Counted from the stretch's first letter, positions 7,931-16,312 are shown. The stretch: DNA of 64,000 nt from Streptomyces hyaluromycini (GCF_002217755.1 NZ_BCFL01000024.1:62001-126000), one strand, 5' to 3'. Program-made: numbers and translations. Notes: generated by a model from the letters alone, not told the origin.

Positions 7931-8843
7931 GGTGCTCGGGATACAGCGCGGCCACGGTCCGGCGGATGCCCTCGCGCCAGGGCACCTTGCACGGGCCGGT
8001 GAGGGAGCGGCGCAGGGCGGGGTCGAACTGGTAGGTCTCCCGGGTGACCTCGCTCGGCACGAGGTTCGCCTCGACCCCGGTCAGCTCCTCCAGGTACCGG
8101 ACGCAGTCGGTGATGCCGACCGGTTCGTCGCCGCCCCAGTTGGTCAGGGTCACCGGCACGGCGGCCGCGTTCCACAGGTGTGGGACCTGCTCGACGAGGT
8201 CGTCGGTGTAGAGCAGGGAGCACCAGTTCTGGCCCTCGACGGGGACCGGGATGGGCTCGCAGGCGAGCATCCGCTTGAAGTAGAGCATCGGGACCCCGCC
8301 GTAACCACCGGGCCCGTAGGCGATGTTGAGGCGGGCGATGACCGTGGGCAGGGCGAGGGTGCGGGCGAAGGCCCGGACGGTGCCCTCGGCGGCGATCTTG
8401 GCCACGGGGTAGGCGGGCAGCCAGTCGGCCTTGCCGTCCAGCGGGTCGGTCTCGGTGTACTTGTGGTCGAGGGTCTGCCGGGCGTAGAGGGCGCCCGTCG
8501 ACACGTACAGGAAGGCCTCGGCGGTACGGCAGTGGGTCATCAGGCGCCCGGCGGCGACCGAGTTGACCTCGACGGCGGCGTTGAAGTCGCCGTCCTCGCC
8601 GCGCCGCACCGCCGAGTGGAAGACGTGCGTGAAGTCCTCAGGCAGGCCCTTGAGGGAGCCGTCGCCGGTGTCGTCCATGTCCCAGCGGAAGGTGCGGATG
8701 CCGTGCCGGGTGAGGTCGTCCTCGGCGCCGGGGGTGCCGAAGCGGCCGAGCGCCCAGACCTCGTTGTCCTGGGCCAGGGCCTTGGCCACCGGTCCGGCGA
8801 CCTGTCCGGTGGCGCCGGTGACCAGGATCTTCTTGCCGTTCAC
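7920..8843 (-). CDS. NAD-dependent epimerase/dehydratase-type reductase (extended SDR)
   Basis: A 307-residue extended short-chain dehydrogenase. The nucleotide-binding GATGQVA motif is at about 10-16, Ser115 lies in YVSTGALY, and the catalytic pair Tyr145/Lys149 is in AYPVAK. The GTG at 8843 is supported by AGGGAG about 9 bases upstream. It is 17 bp downstream of the A-T-TE gene and upstream of the NTF2-like gene, so it is the middle gene of the operon. The family covers sugar epimerases and ketone or quinone reductases. Position beside an A-T-TE enzyme favours reduction of the A-T-TE product, comparable to the reductase of p-terphenyl pathways. This assignment is inference. Confidence 0.85.
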   Translation of the reverse strand: MNGKKILVTGATGQVAGPVAKALAQDNEVWALGRFGTPGAEDDLTRHGIRTFRWDMDDTGDGSLKGLPEDFTHVFHSAVRRGEDGDFNAAVEVNSVAAGRLMTHCRTAEAFLYVSTGALYARQTLDHKYTETDPLDGKADWLPAYPVAKIAAEGTVRAFARTLALPTVIARLNIAYGPGGYGGVPMLYFKRMLACEPIPVPVEGQNWCSLLYTDDLVEQVPHLWNAAAVPVTLTNWGGDEPVGITDCVRYLEELTGVEANLVPSEVTRETYQFDPALRRSLTGPCKVPWREGIRRTVAALYPEHLKD

Positions 8844-8860
8844 TGATTCTCTCCCTGTGA

Positions 8861-11617
8861 TCAGGCGTCGCCGAGGGCGCGGTCGAGTTCCTTGCGGAGG
8901 ATGGACTGGAAGGCGGCCACGTGCTGCGGGCCCATCAGGGTGTAGTGCTCGCCGGGCACGTCGATGTAGCGGTTGGCCTCGGTGGTGTGCTCGTCCCAGC
9001 GGCGCAGTTCGTTGTTCAGCCAGTCCTCCTTGGTGCCGCGCAGCGGGATGGCGTAGAAGACGCTCATCGAGCGGACCTCGCCGCCGGGAGCGTAGCTGCG
9101 GCCGAGATCGGTGAGCCCGTCGGCGAGTTCGGCCCAGGCCTTGAACTTCTCGAAGGTCAGGTCTAGTTCGGCGAGCCGGCCCTCGGGCGCGTGGTCGACG
9201 AAGTACGCCAGCTGCTCGTCCTTCTCCAGGTGGCGCAGCTGCGCCGGGAGTTCGAGGGACTGCCTCTTGTCGATCAGCTCCAGGAAGAAGGCGAGGTTGG
9301 CGGCGGTCTCGACGAAGTCCAGTTCGTTCATGCGGTACTTGATGTGCGGGGGCAGGTTGAAGCTGCCGACGAAGTCGACGCGTTCGCCCTGCTCCTGGAG
9401 GACCTTGGCGATCTCGAAGGCGACGGCACCGCCGTAGGAGTACCCGGCGACCGCGTAGGGACCGTGCGGCTGCCGGGCCCGGATGGCCTTCACATAGGTG
9501 TCGACCATCTCGGCGAAGCTCCCGAAGGGCGTCTCGCCGGGGTTGAAACCGCGGGCGCGCAGGGCGTAGAAGGGCCGGTCGCCGACGAAGTACTTGGCGA
9601 GGTTGACGAAGACGAGGACCTCGCCGACGCCCGGGTGGACGCAGAACAGCGGGGTCTTGTCGCCGCCCGCCTGCATGGGCACGATCGGGTCGTACTCCTG
9701 CTCGCCGTGCGCGGTGCCGTCGAGGTGGGCGGCGAGGGCGCGGACGGTGGGGGCCCGCAGCACGGTGATGATCTGCAGGCCGGCGGCGCCGAGGCGCTGG
9801 GCGACCAGGGAGCGCAGCCGCAGGATGTCCAGCGAGGTGCCGCCGAGGTCGAAGAAGTTGGCGGTGGCGCTCAGCTTCTCCGGGTCGGTGTCGAACATCT
9901 CGGCGTAGATGCCCGCGAGGACCGTCTCGGTTTCGCCCTCGGGCGCGTTGTAGCCGCCGAGCCGGCGCAGCACCAGGTCGTCGACGGCGGCCCGGACCCC
10001 GTCGTAGGCGCCCGCCTCCAGGCGCCTGCGCATGAGGGAGCGCTGGATCTTGCCGAGGCTGGTCTTGGGGAAGGCGTCCGCGGGCAGCGGCAGGATGAGG
10101 GCGGGCCGGAAGCCCCAGTGCATGACGACGCTGCTGCGGACGGCGGTCAGCACCCGGTACAGGGCGAGTTCGTCGCCGTCGGCGCACTCCGGGTGGAAGG
10201 CGATCACCAGTTGCTCGGTGTCGCTGCCGGGGGCGCGGGTCGGGAAGGCGGCGACGTAGGAGCGGGCCACGTCGTCGAGGCCTTCGAGGACCGACTCGAT
10301 GTCGTGGCTGAAGTAGTTGACGCCGTTGACGATGACGCTGTCCTTGCTGCGTCCGACGAGGGTGAGCCGGCCCTCGTCGAGGCGGCCGAGGTCGCCGCTG
10401 CGGAACCAGCCGTCGGGGGTGAAGGCGTCCTGGGTGGCCCGCTCGTTGTTGTAGTAACCGGAGGTGATCATCGGGCCGTTGAGCTGGAGCTCGCCCACCT
10501 CGCCGGAGGCCAGCTCGTGGTGGTCCTCCTCGTCGGCGATCCGGATCCGCAGTCCCTCGACGGGCCGGCCCAGGTTGGCGAACTCCTGGCCCTGGTCGGC
10601 GGCCGGGAACTCGACGGAGTAGATGCTGCCGGCGCAGGTCTCGGACATGCCGAAGGCGGGCCAGAGGGCGTCGGGGCGCAGGCCGTAGCGGGCGAAGCGG
10701 CCGAGGAAGGTCTCGCCGGTGGTGCGGACGACGGCCTCGCCGCCGCTGATGATGTGCCGCAGCCGGGACAGGTCGAGGCCCGGGCCGTCCTCCTCGACGA
10801 GCCGGTCGGCCTGCGGATTGATCAGCCCCAGCAGGAAGTTGGGGGTGAAGGTCATGGTGACGCCGAAGCCGGATATCAGCCGCAGGAAGTTGAGCGGCTC
10901 CTGGAGGACGACCGGTGCCTCGACGTGCAGCTGGGTGCTGCCCGCGTACAGCGGCAGCATGTGGCACTCCAGCAGGGCGGCGACATGGTCGAAGGAGACC
11001 CAGTTGAGGGTGGTGTCGGCGGCGGTCAGCCGGTGGTAGCCGTTCTTGCCGGCCATGGAGGCGAGCAGGTTGCCGTGCGAGAGCATCACCGCCTTGGAGT
11101 TGCCGGTGGAGCCGGAGGTCAGCACCAGGACGGCGGTGTCCTTCGGGTCGGCCTCGTGGAAGGCGTCGGCGGGCGCCGCGTACAGCTCCTCCAGGGCGAC
11201 GACCGACAGGCCCTCGGTGCGCGGGAGTTCGGCGGCGAGGGTCTCGCTGGTGACGATCAGCGGGTGGTCGAGGAGGGTGTCGGCATGGGTGAGCTGGGCG
11301 GCCCAGCGCTCCGGGTCGCCGCCGAGCGCGGCCATCGGGCAGGGCACGAAGCCGCCCAGCTGACAGGCCCAGAACGCGGCGAGGAACTCCTTCGGCCGCT
11401 CAAGGAGCAGGACGGCCTTGTCACCGGCGGCGAGCCCGCGCTCGCGCAGGCCGCCGAGCACCGAGCGGGCCGCGTCGAGGAGTTCGGGATAGCTCTGGAA
11501 GGGTGCGTCGGGGTCGGTCGCGGTCCGGGGGTAGCGCAGTCCGGACGCGGCGTGGTTCCGGGCGGCGTCGCGCAGCAGGTCCACGATGGTGCGGGTGGTG
11601 GATACGGCTGTGGTCAT
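8861..11617 (-). CDS. NRPS-like A-T-TE enzyme, candidate aryl-quinone (polyporic acid type) synthetase
   Basis: 918 residues with adenylation, thiolation and thioesterase domains and no condensation domain. Adenylation motifs: LTSGSTGNSK (167-176), GMSETCAGS (323-331), FRSGDLG (405-411) and PKTSLGKIQR with Lys523. The carrier serine is Ser595 in LGGTSL. The thioesterase nucleophile is Ser727 in GYSYG, with a candidate catalytic His in GEHYTLM near the end. The core NWVSFDHVAALLECH (205-219) is unlike amino-acid-activating domains. It resembles the aryl-keto-acid-activating domains of fungal quinone synthetases and of bacterial ralfuranone and polyporic acid enzymes. Such enzymes dimerise two arylpyruvates into a quinone or furanone. 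The gene leads a three-gene operon. Substrate identity is inference. Confidence 0.88.
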   Translation of the reverse strand: MTTAVSTTRTIVDLLRDAARNHAASGLRYPRTATDPDAPFQSYPELLDAARSVLGGLRERGLAAGDKAVLLLERPKEFLAAFWACQLGGFVPCPMAALGGDPERWAAQLTHADTLLDHPLIVTSETLAAELPRTEGLSVVALEELYAAPADAFHEADPKDTAVLVLTSGSTGNSKAVMLSHGNLLASMAGKNGYHRLTAADTTLNWVSFDHVAALLECHMLPLYAGSTQLHVEAPVVLQEPLNFLRLISGFGVTMTFTPNFLLGLINPQADRLVEEDGPGLDLSRLRHIISGGEAVVRTTGETFLGRFARYGLRPDALWPAFGMSETCAGSIYSVEFPAADQGQEFANLGRPVEGLRIRIADEEDHHELASGEVGELQLNGPMITSGYYNNERATQDAFTPDGWFRSGDLGRLDEGRLTLVGRSKDSVIVNGVNYFSHDIESVLEGLDDVARSYVAAFPTRAPGSDTEQLVIAFHPECADGDELALYRVLTAVRSSVVMHWGFRPALILPLPADAFPKTSLGKIQRSLMRRRLEAGAYDGVRAAVDDLVLRRLGGYNAPEGETETVLAGIYAEMFDTDPEKLSATANFFDLGGTSLDILRLRSLVAQRLGAAGLQIITVLRAPTVRALAAHLDGTAHGEQEYDPIVPMQAGGDKTPLFCVHPGVGEVLVFVNLAKYFVGDRPFYALRARGFNPGETPFGSFAEMVDTYVKAIRARQPHGPYAVAGYSYGGAVAFEIAKVLQEQGERVDFVGSFNLPPHIKYRMNELDFVETAANLAFFLELIDKRQSLELPAQLRHLEKDEQLAYFVDHAPEGRLAELDLTFEKFKAWAELADGLTDLGRSYAPGGEVRSMSVFYAIPLRGTKEDWLNNELRRWDEHTTEANRYIDVPGEHYTLMGPQHVAAFQSILRKELDRALGDA

Positions 11618-12190
11618 GACGGTGCCTTCTCTTCCTGTCGCGTCGACGGCCGGGTGTGGTGGCCGTATACGGGTGGCGGCCGGGGCTCGGGCCACGGGTG
11701 GCGGCCCTCGCGCCGCGGCGGTACGGCGGATCGAATGGCATACGGCGTGCCGGGCAGGGCCGTACGGCACACCGTTCAGCCGGGAAACCGGGCAGGTCGG
11801 CCGGAGCGGCCGGGCGGATCGGCCGGGGTAGCCGGGCAGGGTGAAATCCGGGAAACCACACCGGAAGTGCGCATGCCCGGGCTCAGAGGCTTCTGCGGGG
11901 CATCAGGAAGGGACGCCGGAAACAGAAATCGAGCGTTCCGGAACACCGATGGAACACATACCTGTACATCGTTCCCCACCGACCAGGTCAGTACCGAGAG
12001 CCACGGCGCCGGGGCCCTGAATACCCGCCGAGAATAGAAACCGGCGCACCCGATTGTCAAAGGACCCGAGAAAGCAGAAAGTAAAAACCGGTTGGCGCGG
12101 GAAAGTACGGTACCGGCCACTCGCTCCCGCAATTCCACCGCAATTTTTTCTTACACCCGGCGTCAGAAATCACGACGTCCTCGGAAACAA
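11618..12190. other. Intergenic regulatory region upstream of the A-T-TE operon
   Basis: No convincing gene is seen in these roughly 570 bp; open frames here have poor codon bias. The stretch at about 11920-12180 is clearly less GC-rich than its surroundings and probably holds the operon promoter. It contains a palindrome GTTCCGGAAC (11935-11944), a GGAAC/GTTCC inverted repeat spanning 11951-11975, and AAAAACCGGTTGG at 12083-12095 with a perfect AACCGGTT core. The last resembles gamma-butyrolactone receptor sites, but this is weak. GGAAC also resembles an ECF sigma -35 element. Confidence 0.5.
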
Positions 12191-12220
12191 CCGCCCCCGG
12201 CCCTTTCGGGTCGGGGGCGG
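12191..12220 (-). terminator. Rho-independent terminator of the LLM gene
   Basis: A GC-rich stem (CCGCCCCCGG against CGGGGGCGG, extended by CCC/GGG) closes on a TTTC loop. It begins 20 bp past the stop of the LLM oxidoreductase at 12240. In the leftward direction it is followed by TTGTTTCC, a partial U tract. Confidence 0.8.
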
Positions 12221-12239
12221 ACGTCGTGCGGGGCGAAGG

Positions 12240-13163
12240 TCACGACAGCTGCGACTGGACCTGCGCGGAGATCAGCTCCAGGTGGTCCAGGTCGGAGAGG
12301 TCGAGGATCTGGAGGTAGAGGCGCCGGGAGCCGATCTCGGCGTAGCGGCCGATCTTCTCGACGACCTCGGCGGGGGTGCCGGCCAGGCCGTTGGCCTTCA
12401 GCTCGTCGACCTCGCGGCCGATCGCGGCGGCGCGGCGGGCGACCTCCTGGTCGTCCTTGCCGACGCATACCACGAGGGCGTTGGAGTACGTCAGTTCGTC
12501 CGCCCCGCGGCCGGCCGCCTCGACGGCGGCCCGCACCCGGCCGAACTGCCGCTCGCTGTCCTCGACCGAGGCGAACGGCATGTTGAACTCGTCGGCGTAC
12601 CGCGCGGTCAGCTTCGGGGTCCGGGTGGCGCCGTGGCCGCCGATCAGCACCGGGATCCGGGCCTGGGCGGGCTTGGGCAGGGCGGGCGAGTCGGTGAGGT
12701 CGTAGTAGGTGCCGTGGAAGTCGAAGGTGTCGCCGAGCTTGGTCTCCCAGAGCCCGGTGACGATCGCCAGCTGCTCTTCCAGGCGGCCGAACTTCTCCTT
12801 GGGGAAGGGGATGCCGTACGCCTTGTGCTCCTGCTCGAACCAGCCCGCGCCGAGGCCCAGTTCGACCCGGCCGCCGGACATCTGGTCGACCTGGGCGACC
12901 TGGATGGCGAGCACACCGGGCAGCCGGAAGGTTCCTGCGGTCATGAGGGTGCCGAGGCGGATCCGCTTGGTCTCGCGGGCGAGTCCGGCGAGGGTGATCC
13001 AGGCGTCGGTGGGGCCGGGCAGGCCGTCCACGTCGCCCATCTTCAGATAGTGGTCGGACCGGAAGAAGGCGTCGAAGCCGAGGTCCTCGGTGGCCTTGGC
13101 GACAGCGAGAAGGGTGTCGTAGCTCGCGCCCTGCTGGGGCTCGGTGAAGATACGAAGGTCCAT
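12240..13163 (-). CDS. LLM class F420-dependent oxidoreductase
   Basis: A 307-residue luciferase-like TIM-barrel oxidoreductase. Family marks include DAFFRSDHYLKMG near the N-terminus, RIRLGTLMTAGTFRLPGVLA, the SGGRVELGLGAGWFEQEHKAYGIPFP core, and a C-terminal LYLQILDLSDLDHLELI helix region. This subgroup usually uses coenzyme F420. The ATG at 13163 has AGGATG upstream and the gene ends at a strong terminator, so it is a single transcription unit. It lies upstream of the A-T-TE promoter region in the same orientation and could tailor its product, but it may be unrelated housekeeping redox chemistry. Confidence 0.88.
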   Translation of the reverse strand: MDLRIFTEPQQGASYDTLLAVAKATEDLGFDAFFRSDHYLKMGDVDGLPGPTDAWITLAGLARETKRIRLGTLMTAGTFRLPGVLAIQVAQVDQMSGGRVELGLGAGWFEQEHKAYGIPFPKEKFGRLEEQLAIVTGLWETKLGDTFDFHGTYYDLTDSPALPKPAQARIPVLIGGHGATRTPKLTARYADEFNMPFASVEDSERQFGRVRAAVEAAGRGADELTYSNALVVCVGKDDQEVARRAAAIGREVDELKANGLAGTPAEVVEKIGRYAEIGSRRLYLQILDLSDLDHLELISAQVQSQLS

Positions 13164-13408
13164 ACACCCATCCTGCACGGACCCCGCCCCGTCAACCGCA
13201 CCGGCACCACCCGTCACGTGCATCCACCCCAGGGTGAATATCGTCAACGGCGGGGCCGCGGGGCGGGGCGGGCCAGTGACCGGCCCCTGCGGTGATCGTT
13301 GGGTGGGGGGTGCCGGGCCGTCCGGCACCGCGCGCCGGACGGTCGCCGTCGCCGCGCGTCGTGCGTGGCCCGCCGCCGACGGCGGGCCGGGGGGCCGAGG
13401 AGGCCGTC

Positions 13409-13570
13409 TTGTCCGAAGAGTCCGTTCCACAGCAGGGTGGCCCCTGGTCCGGTCAGCCGAAGGGGCTGCTCCAGCAGATGGAGGAACTCATGGCGGCGTT
13501 GAACGCGGACATCTCCGCACTGGACGCGGACCTGCAACGCTCCCCGCGGGAAGAGGCCGACTTCGGCTAG
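13409..13570 (+). CDS. Small hydrophilic protein of unknown function, TTG start
   Basis: A 53-residue acidic protein with a helical, coiled-coil-like centre (LLQQMEELMAALNADISALD). The TTG at 13409 is preferred because GAGGAGG lies about 5 bases upstream and the sequence before it reads as low-complexity antisense-like protein. It resembles short DUF-type streptomycete proteins, possibly the DUF6381 group, but that identification is from memory. It ends 14 bp before a MITE-like element. No partner gene is evident. Confidence 0.5.
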   Translation: MSEESVPQQGGPWSGQPKGLLQQMEELMAALNADISALDADLQRSPREEADFG

Positions 13571-13584
13571 GAGCCGTCTCCCAG

Positions 13585-13755
13585 GGCCTGTCTGACAATT
13601 CCCGTCGTCGCCCGGAGGGCGGCCTCGCGGCGTCAGGTGCGTGCTCTCGGCGTGCCGGGCGTAGGCCCTCGTACTGGACGTACTTGGGTCTGCGCCCGGT
13701 GCGGCGAGAGTGCGTGCATGGCGTCGCGAGGCAGACGGGAATTGTCAGACAGGCC
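13585..13755. mobile_element. MITE-like element, copy 1 (171 bp, full form)
   Basis: The ends are 22 bp perfect inverted repeats beginning GGCCTGTCTGACAATTCCCG. The interior is palindromic and no transposase is encoded. The right flank is CTAG (13756-13759) and the left flank CCAG (13581-13584), consistent with a 4 bp YTAR target duplication of the IS5 type with one base changed. It carries a 62 bp internal segment (13635-13696) that the second copy lacks. The right-hand CTAG supplies the stop codon of the adjoining leftward gene. Confidence 0.85.
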
Positions 13756-14214
13756 CTAGCCGTCGTGGACCTCCTCCCTGGCCGCCAGTTTGCGGAGCAT
13801 CTCCAGCACCCTGTCCCGGGACTCGTCGGCCGCGTCGATGGCCTCCATGCACTGCCAGTACGTCGCCTCGTCGGCCGCGGCGCTGGCCATGCCGACCAGT
13901 GCGATGCCGACCTCGCCCAGGAGGCCGCCGAGGCTCAGCAGGGTCAGGCGCGCGTCGTCCAGTTCGGTGAGCTGGGCGGCGCGCAGGGTGCCGGGGTCCA
14001 GGTCCGGGGTGTCCAGCACGCCGCAGCCCCGGCCCGCCAGCTCGGTCAGGCCGAGTGCCTCGCCCCGCAGCTCGGGCGGGCCGGAGACGGCCAGCCGGCT
14101 GCCGATCGCCTGGGCCAGGGCCTGGGCCTGCCACACCTCGGTCATCATCTCCGGAACGCCCGCGCCGTGCGCCAGCGCCCGTCTGCTCGCCACGATGAGC
14201 CGCATCGCGTCCAT
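13756..14214 (-). CDS. DUF6099-like protein of unknown function
   Basis: A 152-residue, mostly helical protein, probably DUF6099, a family restricted to streptomycetes. Recognisable features are the N-terminal MDAMRLIVASRRALAH, the EVWQAQALAQAIGS helix, a PPELRGEALGL segment and an acidic C-terminal helix with DESRDRVLEML. No catalytic motif is visible. The ATG at 14214 has ACGGGG upstream. The TAG stop coincides with the target duplication of the adjoining MITE, so insertion stopped exactly at the gene's end without changing the protein. Confidence 0.75.
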   Translation of the reverse strand: MDAMRLIVASRRALAHGAGVPEMMTEVWQAQALAQAIGSRLAVSGPPELRGEALGLTELAGRGCGVLDTPDLDPGTLRAAQLTELDDARLTLLSLGGLLGEVGIALVGMASAAADEATYWQCMEAIDAADESRDRVLEMLRKLAAREEVHDG

Positions 14215-14408
14215 CCGTCGCCCCGTCCCCGTCGGTCCGAACTGCCTTGCCGCACTCAGTAGTTCACTACCCAGAGTGAGGGTTCCCCAGACGCGGAGCC
14301 AGAGGAAGACGGAAATCTGTGGACAACAATTCGGATTCGGGCGGGCTTTTGGCTACTGAGTGTTAAATCGGAGTGCCGTGATCCGCGGATAGGCCTCCCG
14401 ACAGTCCG

Positions 14409-14738
14409 TCAGGCGGGCGGGAACCGCTTCTCGTTGCGCTCGATCTTCGCGGCCAGCGCGGCCAGCGGATCGACGTCCAGGACGTCACAGAGCTGGAGGA
14501 GATAGGACAGGACGTCGGCCACCTCGTCCGTGACCCGGTGGGCGGTGCCGGGGTCCGCCATCACCCGGGACGACTCCTCCGGGGTCAACCACTGGAAGAT
14601 CTCGACCAGTTCGGACGCCTCCACGCTCAGGGCGGCCACCAGGTTCTTGGGGGTGTGGTACTGCCGCCAGTCGCGGGCGGCGGCGAACTCGGCCAGCCGG
14701 CGCTGGAGTCCCGCCACATCGAGAGGTTCGTCTGTCAC
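14409..14738 (-). CDS. MazG-like nucleotide pyrophosphohydrolase
   Basis: A 109-residue MazG/RS21-C6-type all-alpha NTP pyrophosphatase. The metal-binding signature is present as EASELVEIFQWL (ExxE) followed by DEVADVLSYLLQL (ExxD). Such enzymes hydrolyse non-canonical (d)NTPs to monophosphates as house-cleaning. The GTG at 14738 overlaps the TGA of the upstream ATP-binding protein gene (GTGA), so it is translated in the same operon. Length is normal for the small single-domain group. Confidence 0.9.
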   Translation of the reverse strand: MTDEPLDVAGLQRRLAEFAAARDWRQYHTPKNLVAALSVEASELVEIFQWLTPEESSRVMADPGTAHRVTDEVADVLSYLLQLCDVLDVDPLAALAAKIERNEKRFPPA

Positions 14739-16153
14739 GCGTCCAGGTGTACCACCGTGATCGCCCCCGCCCCGCCGGCCCAGGAGGCGTCGCTCACCGC
14801 GCCGACGAACCGGATGTGGCCGCGCTCGCCCATCAGGACGGCCGTGCGCAGGAGTTCGGCGCGCTGGCCCGGGTCGAGGCAGCGGTCGAAGCCGTCGGCG
14901 AGGACGGTGAGGCCGCGCATGGCGTCGGGGACCTCGCCGGGTGCGTCGACCGCCAGGACGCCGGGGCCGGTGAAGAGGACCAGGGCGAGGGCGAGGTAGC
15001 GCAGTTCGCCGTCGCCGAGCCGCTCCAGCTCGGTGCGGTGGCCGTCGCCGCGGTCGAGCAGCGCCCGTACCGTGCCGTCGCCGAGCAGTTCGGCGAGCAC
15101 GTCGACGACGGGACCGGCGCACCCGGTGCGCACCGCGTCGACGAGCTGGGCGTGCCGGCGGCCGCATTCGAAGCGGGTGCGCCACAGGACGTCGGCGAGG
15201 TTGTCGCAGCCGCGCAGCAGCCGGCCGGAGCCGGTGAGGACGGGTGTGCGCATGCCCTCGGGCCGCGGATCGCAGGGGAACACCGACCGCAGGGCGACGA
15301 CCATCTGCTCGGCGGCGGCGAGGACCTGCCGCTGGCCGTCCGTCTTCCCGGCGACGCGCAGCGGCAGCAGGGCGGTGCCGAGACGGTCGTCGGGGAGCGG
15401 GGCCCGGGTCACCGGCGCGGTGCCCGCGGTGTGCCAGGCGGCCTGCACGGCCGGCCGGCCCGGGTCGCGCAGGGCGGTCTCCAGGAGGACGAGCCCGCCC
15501 GCGGTCAGCCGCTCGCCGACGATGCGCAGTTCGGGCTCGGCCTGCACGGCGACGTCGAGCCGCACCGGCCCCTCGGTGCCGTCGGCCGTACACCCGATGC
15601 GGAACCCCCGCCGCCGTTGCGCGTCGGGCCGGGCCCGCTCCGGCACCAGCGCGCCCGGGTCCGGAAACACGTCGGCGAGCGCGGCCCCGCCCCCGAGCCG
15701 CGCGAGCGCCTCATAGGCCGCGAGCACCGCACTCTTCCCGCTCCCGCTGGGCCCGGCGAGCAACGTGACCTGCCCGACGGGAAAGCTCGCCCCACGATGC
15801 CGGGCGAAGGCGGAGAGCCGCAGCTCGGTGACGCGGGGGCGGGGGTCACGGCGGGGGGTGTGGACGGGGGGTGCGGGGGCGGACCGGGGTGCGGGCGGCA
15901 ACGGGGCGTCCGGACGGCCCGAGCGGGCGCGCGGGACGGTCTGCGATGACCGGGTGGGCGTGCCGGAACGCGACGGGCGGGAGGGTTCGGGCGACGGCCC
16001 GCCGGGTTCTGGCGGCCCGTTCGGTGTCACGGACGGCACCGCGTCCCCGGGTGACGGCGACGACGGCGGCGGCGACGGGTCCGGGGTGTCGCCCGGGGCG
16101 GAACGGGCGGAAGGAGCAGGGCGGGACGCGGACGAGGCGGAGGGCACGGCCAT
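14735..16153 (-). CDS. ATP-binding protein with proline-rich N-terminal region (SMC/ABC-like NTPase)
   Basis: 472 residues. The first ~105 are a Pro/Ser/Arg-rich disordered region. The rest is an ABC/SMC-like ATPase with P-loop GPSGSGKS near residue 130, a late LGDGELRYLALALVLFTGP region in the place of the signature and Walker B, and VLAVDAPGEVPDAM. This looks like the AAA/ATP-binding proteins that regulate or monitor DNA or nucleotide metabolism. The start is uncertain: the ATG at 16153 has only a distant GGAG, and the frame is open to 16252. It is coupled by a GTGA overlap to the MazG-like gene, suggesting a functional pair. Confidence 0.75.
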   Translation of the reverse strand: MAVPSASSASRPAPSARSAPGDTPDPSPPPSSPSPGDAVPSVTPNGPPEPGGPSPEPSRPSRSGTPTRSSQTVPRARSGRPDAPLPPAPRSAPAPPVHTPRRDPRPRVTELRLSAFARHRGASFPVGQVTLLAGPSGSGKSAVLAAYEALARLGGGAALADVFPDPGALVPERARPDAQRRRGFRIGCTADGTEGPVRLDVAVQAEPELRIVGERLTAGGLVLLETALRDPGRPAVQAAWHTAGTAPVTRAPLPDDRLGTALLPLRVAGKTDGQRQVLAAAEQMVVALRSVFPCDPRPEGMRTPVLTGSGRLLRGCDNLADVLWRTRFECGRRHAQLVDAVRTGCAGPVVDVLAELLGDGTVRALLDRGDGHRTELERLGDGELRYLALALVLFTGPGVLAVDAPGEVPDAMRGLTVLADGFDRCLDPGQRAELLRTAVLMGERGHIRFVGAVSDASWAGGAGAITVVHLDA

Positions 16154-16312
16154 ATGCGGACCGTAAGGCTCCGGCCGCCCGGCGAACCGTTCCGCCGTCG
16201 GGACCTTCCTACGATCGAGGGACAGCCGCCGAACCACACCCGACCGCCCCACGACCGCCGAGCCGCCAAGCCGCCAAGCCGCCGAGGGCGGCCCGCCCCT
16301 CCGGGCAGGCTC

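Noticed and set aside
8861..11617. A-T-TE gene considered as a standard NRPS module
   Set aside because: There is no condensation domain and the adenylation core differs from amino-acid-activating domains.
9191..12037. Very long open reading frame on the + strand opposite the A-T-TE gene
   Set aside because: It is antisense to a gene with complete NRPS motifs, its product is low-complexity Gly/Val/Glu-rich, and such shadows are expected at this GC content.
11776..12138. Small leftward open frame upstream of the A-T-TE gene
   Set aside because: Codon use and composition are poor, there is no ribosome site, and it lies in an AT-richer promoter-like region.
13583..13757. Repeat considered as an insertion sequence with transposase
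   Set aside because: At 171 bp it has no coding capacity, so it was kept only as a MITE-like non-autonomous element.
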